The notes beneath the pieces are model-generated. The model made no database searches. It was given only the letters and a program-made list of their open reading frames with translations, and was not told the origin of the DNA. Shown here piece after piece: positions 5,080 through 5,346 of a stretch of 5,346 nucleotides of DNA. The position numbers were made by a program, and so were the translations under genes. The stretch's first letter is position 1, and each line of letters begins with the position of its first letter. This stretch comes from an uncultured Pseudorhodoferax sp. (GTDB lineage: Bacteria > Pseudomonadota > Gammaproteobacteria > Burkholderiales > Burkholderiaceae): NCBI GenBank assembly GCA_913776795.1, contig CAJYRH010000290.1:1-5346 (forward strand). Reading direction: 5' to 3'.

Positions 5080-5346
5080 CGCAGCGGGCAGGCTCAGGCA
5101 ACTGGGCCAGGCGCTGTTCGGCCGTGTTCGCAAGCAGGTGGCGAGCGTTCTGCCGCGTGCCTCCACCGCGTCCCCCGGCATGCCCGCTGCACCAGCCGCA
5201 GCCATGGAGCCGGCGGCGGCACCTGCACCGGCTGAACTGGCTGGCAGCACGCCGGGCTGGCTGCGCGTGTGCGATGCCGGCCAGCTGCTCGACGTGGTCC
5301 AGGCCGACAAGGCCTTGAAGGAGATCTACCGCAAGACGCGGTTCTC
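5045..5346 (+). CDS. traI: MobH-family relaxase TraI (TraI_2 domain, PFGI-1 class ICE), N-terminal part
   Basis: These are the first 100 codons of a gene cut by the right edge. After an amphipathic basic start (AGRLRQLGQALFGRVRKQV, 14-32) and an Ala/Pro-rich linker (38-68), the protein enters the pattern GWLRVCDAGQLLDVVQADKA (71-90) then LKEIYRKTRF (91-100). This is how the TraI_2 domain of MobH relaxases begins in ICEs ('GwlpV..a..LL......kLl..I...t..s'). The catalytic HD-type and histidine motifs would lie further on, outside the window. MobH relaxases nick oriT and lead the strand into the recipient. The start is ATG 5045, or ATG 5060 in the same frame; neither has a strong ribosome site (AGG nine bases before 5045), fitting translation coupled to the overlapping upstream ORF. 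Divergence from the operon that carries traD supports the call. Confidence 0.82.
   Translation, partial: MAADTMADHPADAAGRLRQLGQALFGRVRKQVASVLPRASTASPGMPAAPAAAMEPAAAPAPAELAGSTPGWLRVCDAGQLLDVVQADKALKEIYRKTRF

Noticed and set aside
4030..5310. A 426-codon open frame on the minus strand opposite the 207-residue ORF and the relaxase start
   Set aside because: It is long but lies antisense to two better supported genes. The translation is low-complexity with no recognisable domain, and it runs through the repeat-rich control region. In G+C-rich DNA, long antisense frames are common. The relaxase N-terminus on the plus strand matches a known domain start, so this is taken as a shadow.

Overview
The window is a G+C-rich stretch (by eye well above 60%) carrying part of the conjugation module of an integrative and conjugative element (ICE) of the PFGI-1/ICEclc-like class (SXT-type TraD and MobH-type relaxase lineage). 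That combination and the base composition suggest a beta- or gammaproteobacterial host (Burkholderiales, Xanthomonadales or Pseudomonas-like). The sequence does not identify a species. No integrase, att site, cargo gene, rRNA, tRNA, CRISPR array or insertion sequence is visible, so this is an interior slice of the element.

Layout: two divergent transcription units flank a roughly 590-base non-coding region (3865-4455). Leftward (minus strand) runs a tightly packed operon, in transcription order: a PilL-type protein (3864-3331), a membrane-anchored coiled-coil protein with a possible PilP/GspC-like C-terminal domain (3324-2338), a TIGR03759-family ICE protein (2338-1715), a VirB1-like lytic transglycosylase (1712-963), a TIGR03765-family ICE protein (970-383) and the first 128 codons of the coupling protein TraD (386-1, running off the left edge). 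Gaps and overlaps between neighbours are only +6, -1, +2, -8 and -4 bases, so one mRNA and translational coupling are likely. Rightward (plus strand) runs an unrecognised 207-residue ORF (4456-5079), overlapped by 35 bases by the N-terminus of a MobH/TraI-type relaxase (5045 onward, running off the right edge).

How they work together: the relaxase would nick and pilot the element's DNA, TraD would deliver it to the mating channel, the transglycosylase would open peptidoglycan for the channel, and the exported PilL, TIGR03759 and TIGR03765 proteins would be envelope parts of the type G (ICE-type) secretion system. The relaxase and coupling-protein operons diverge from one control region rich in dyads and short phased repeats. 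That region is the best place in the window for promoters, operators and possibly an origin of transfer, but none of these is proven by sequence alone.

Both edge genes (traD and traI) are cut by the window. I see a fairly standard ICE core; the least explained parts are the 207-residue ORF with a His/Cys-rich stretch, the 328-residue membrane protein, and the repeat-rich divergent control region.
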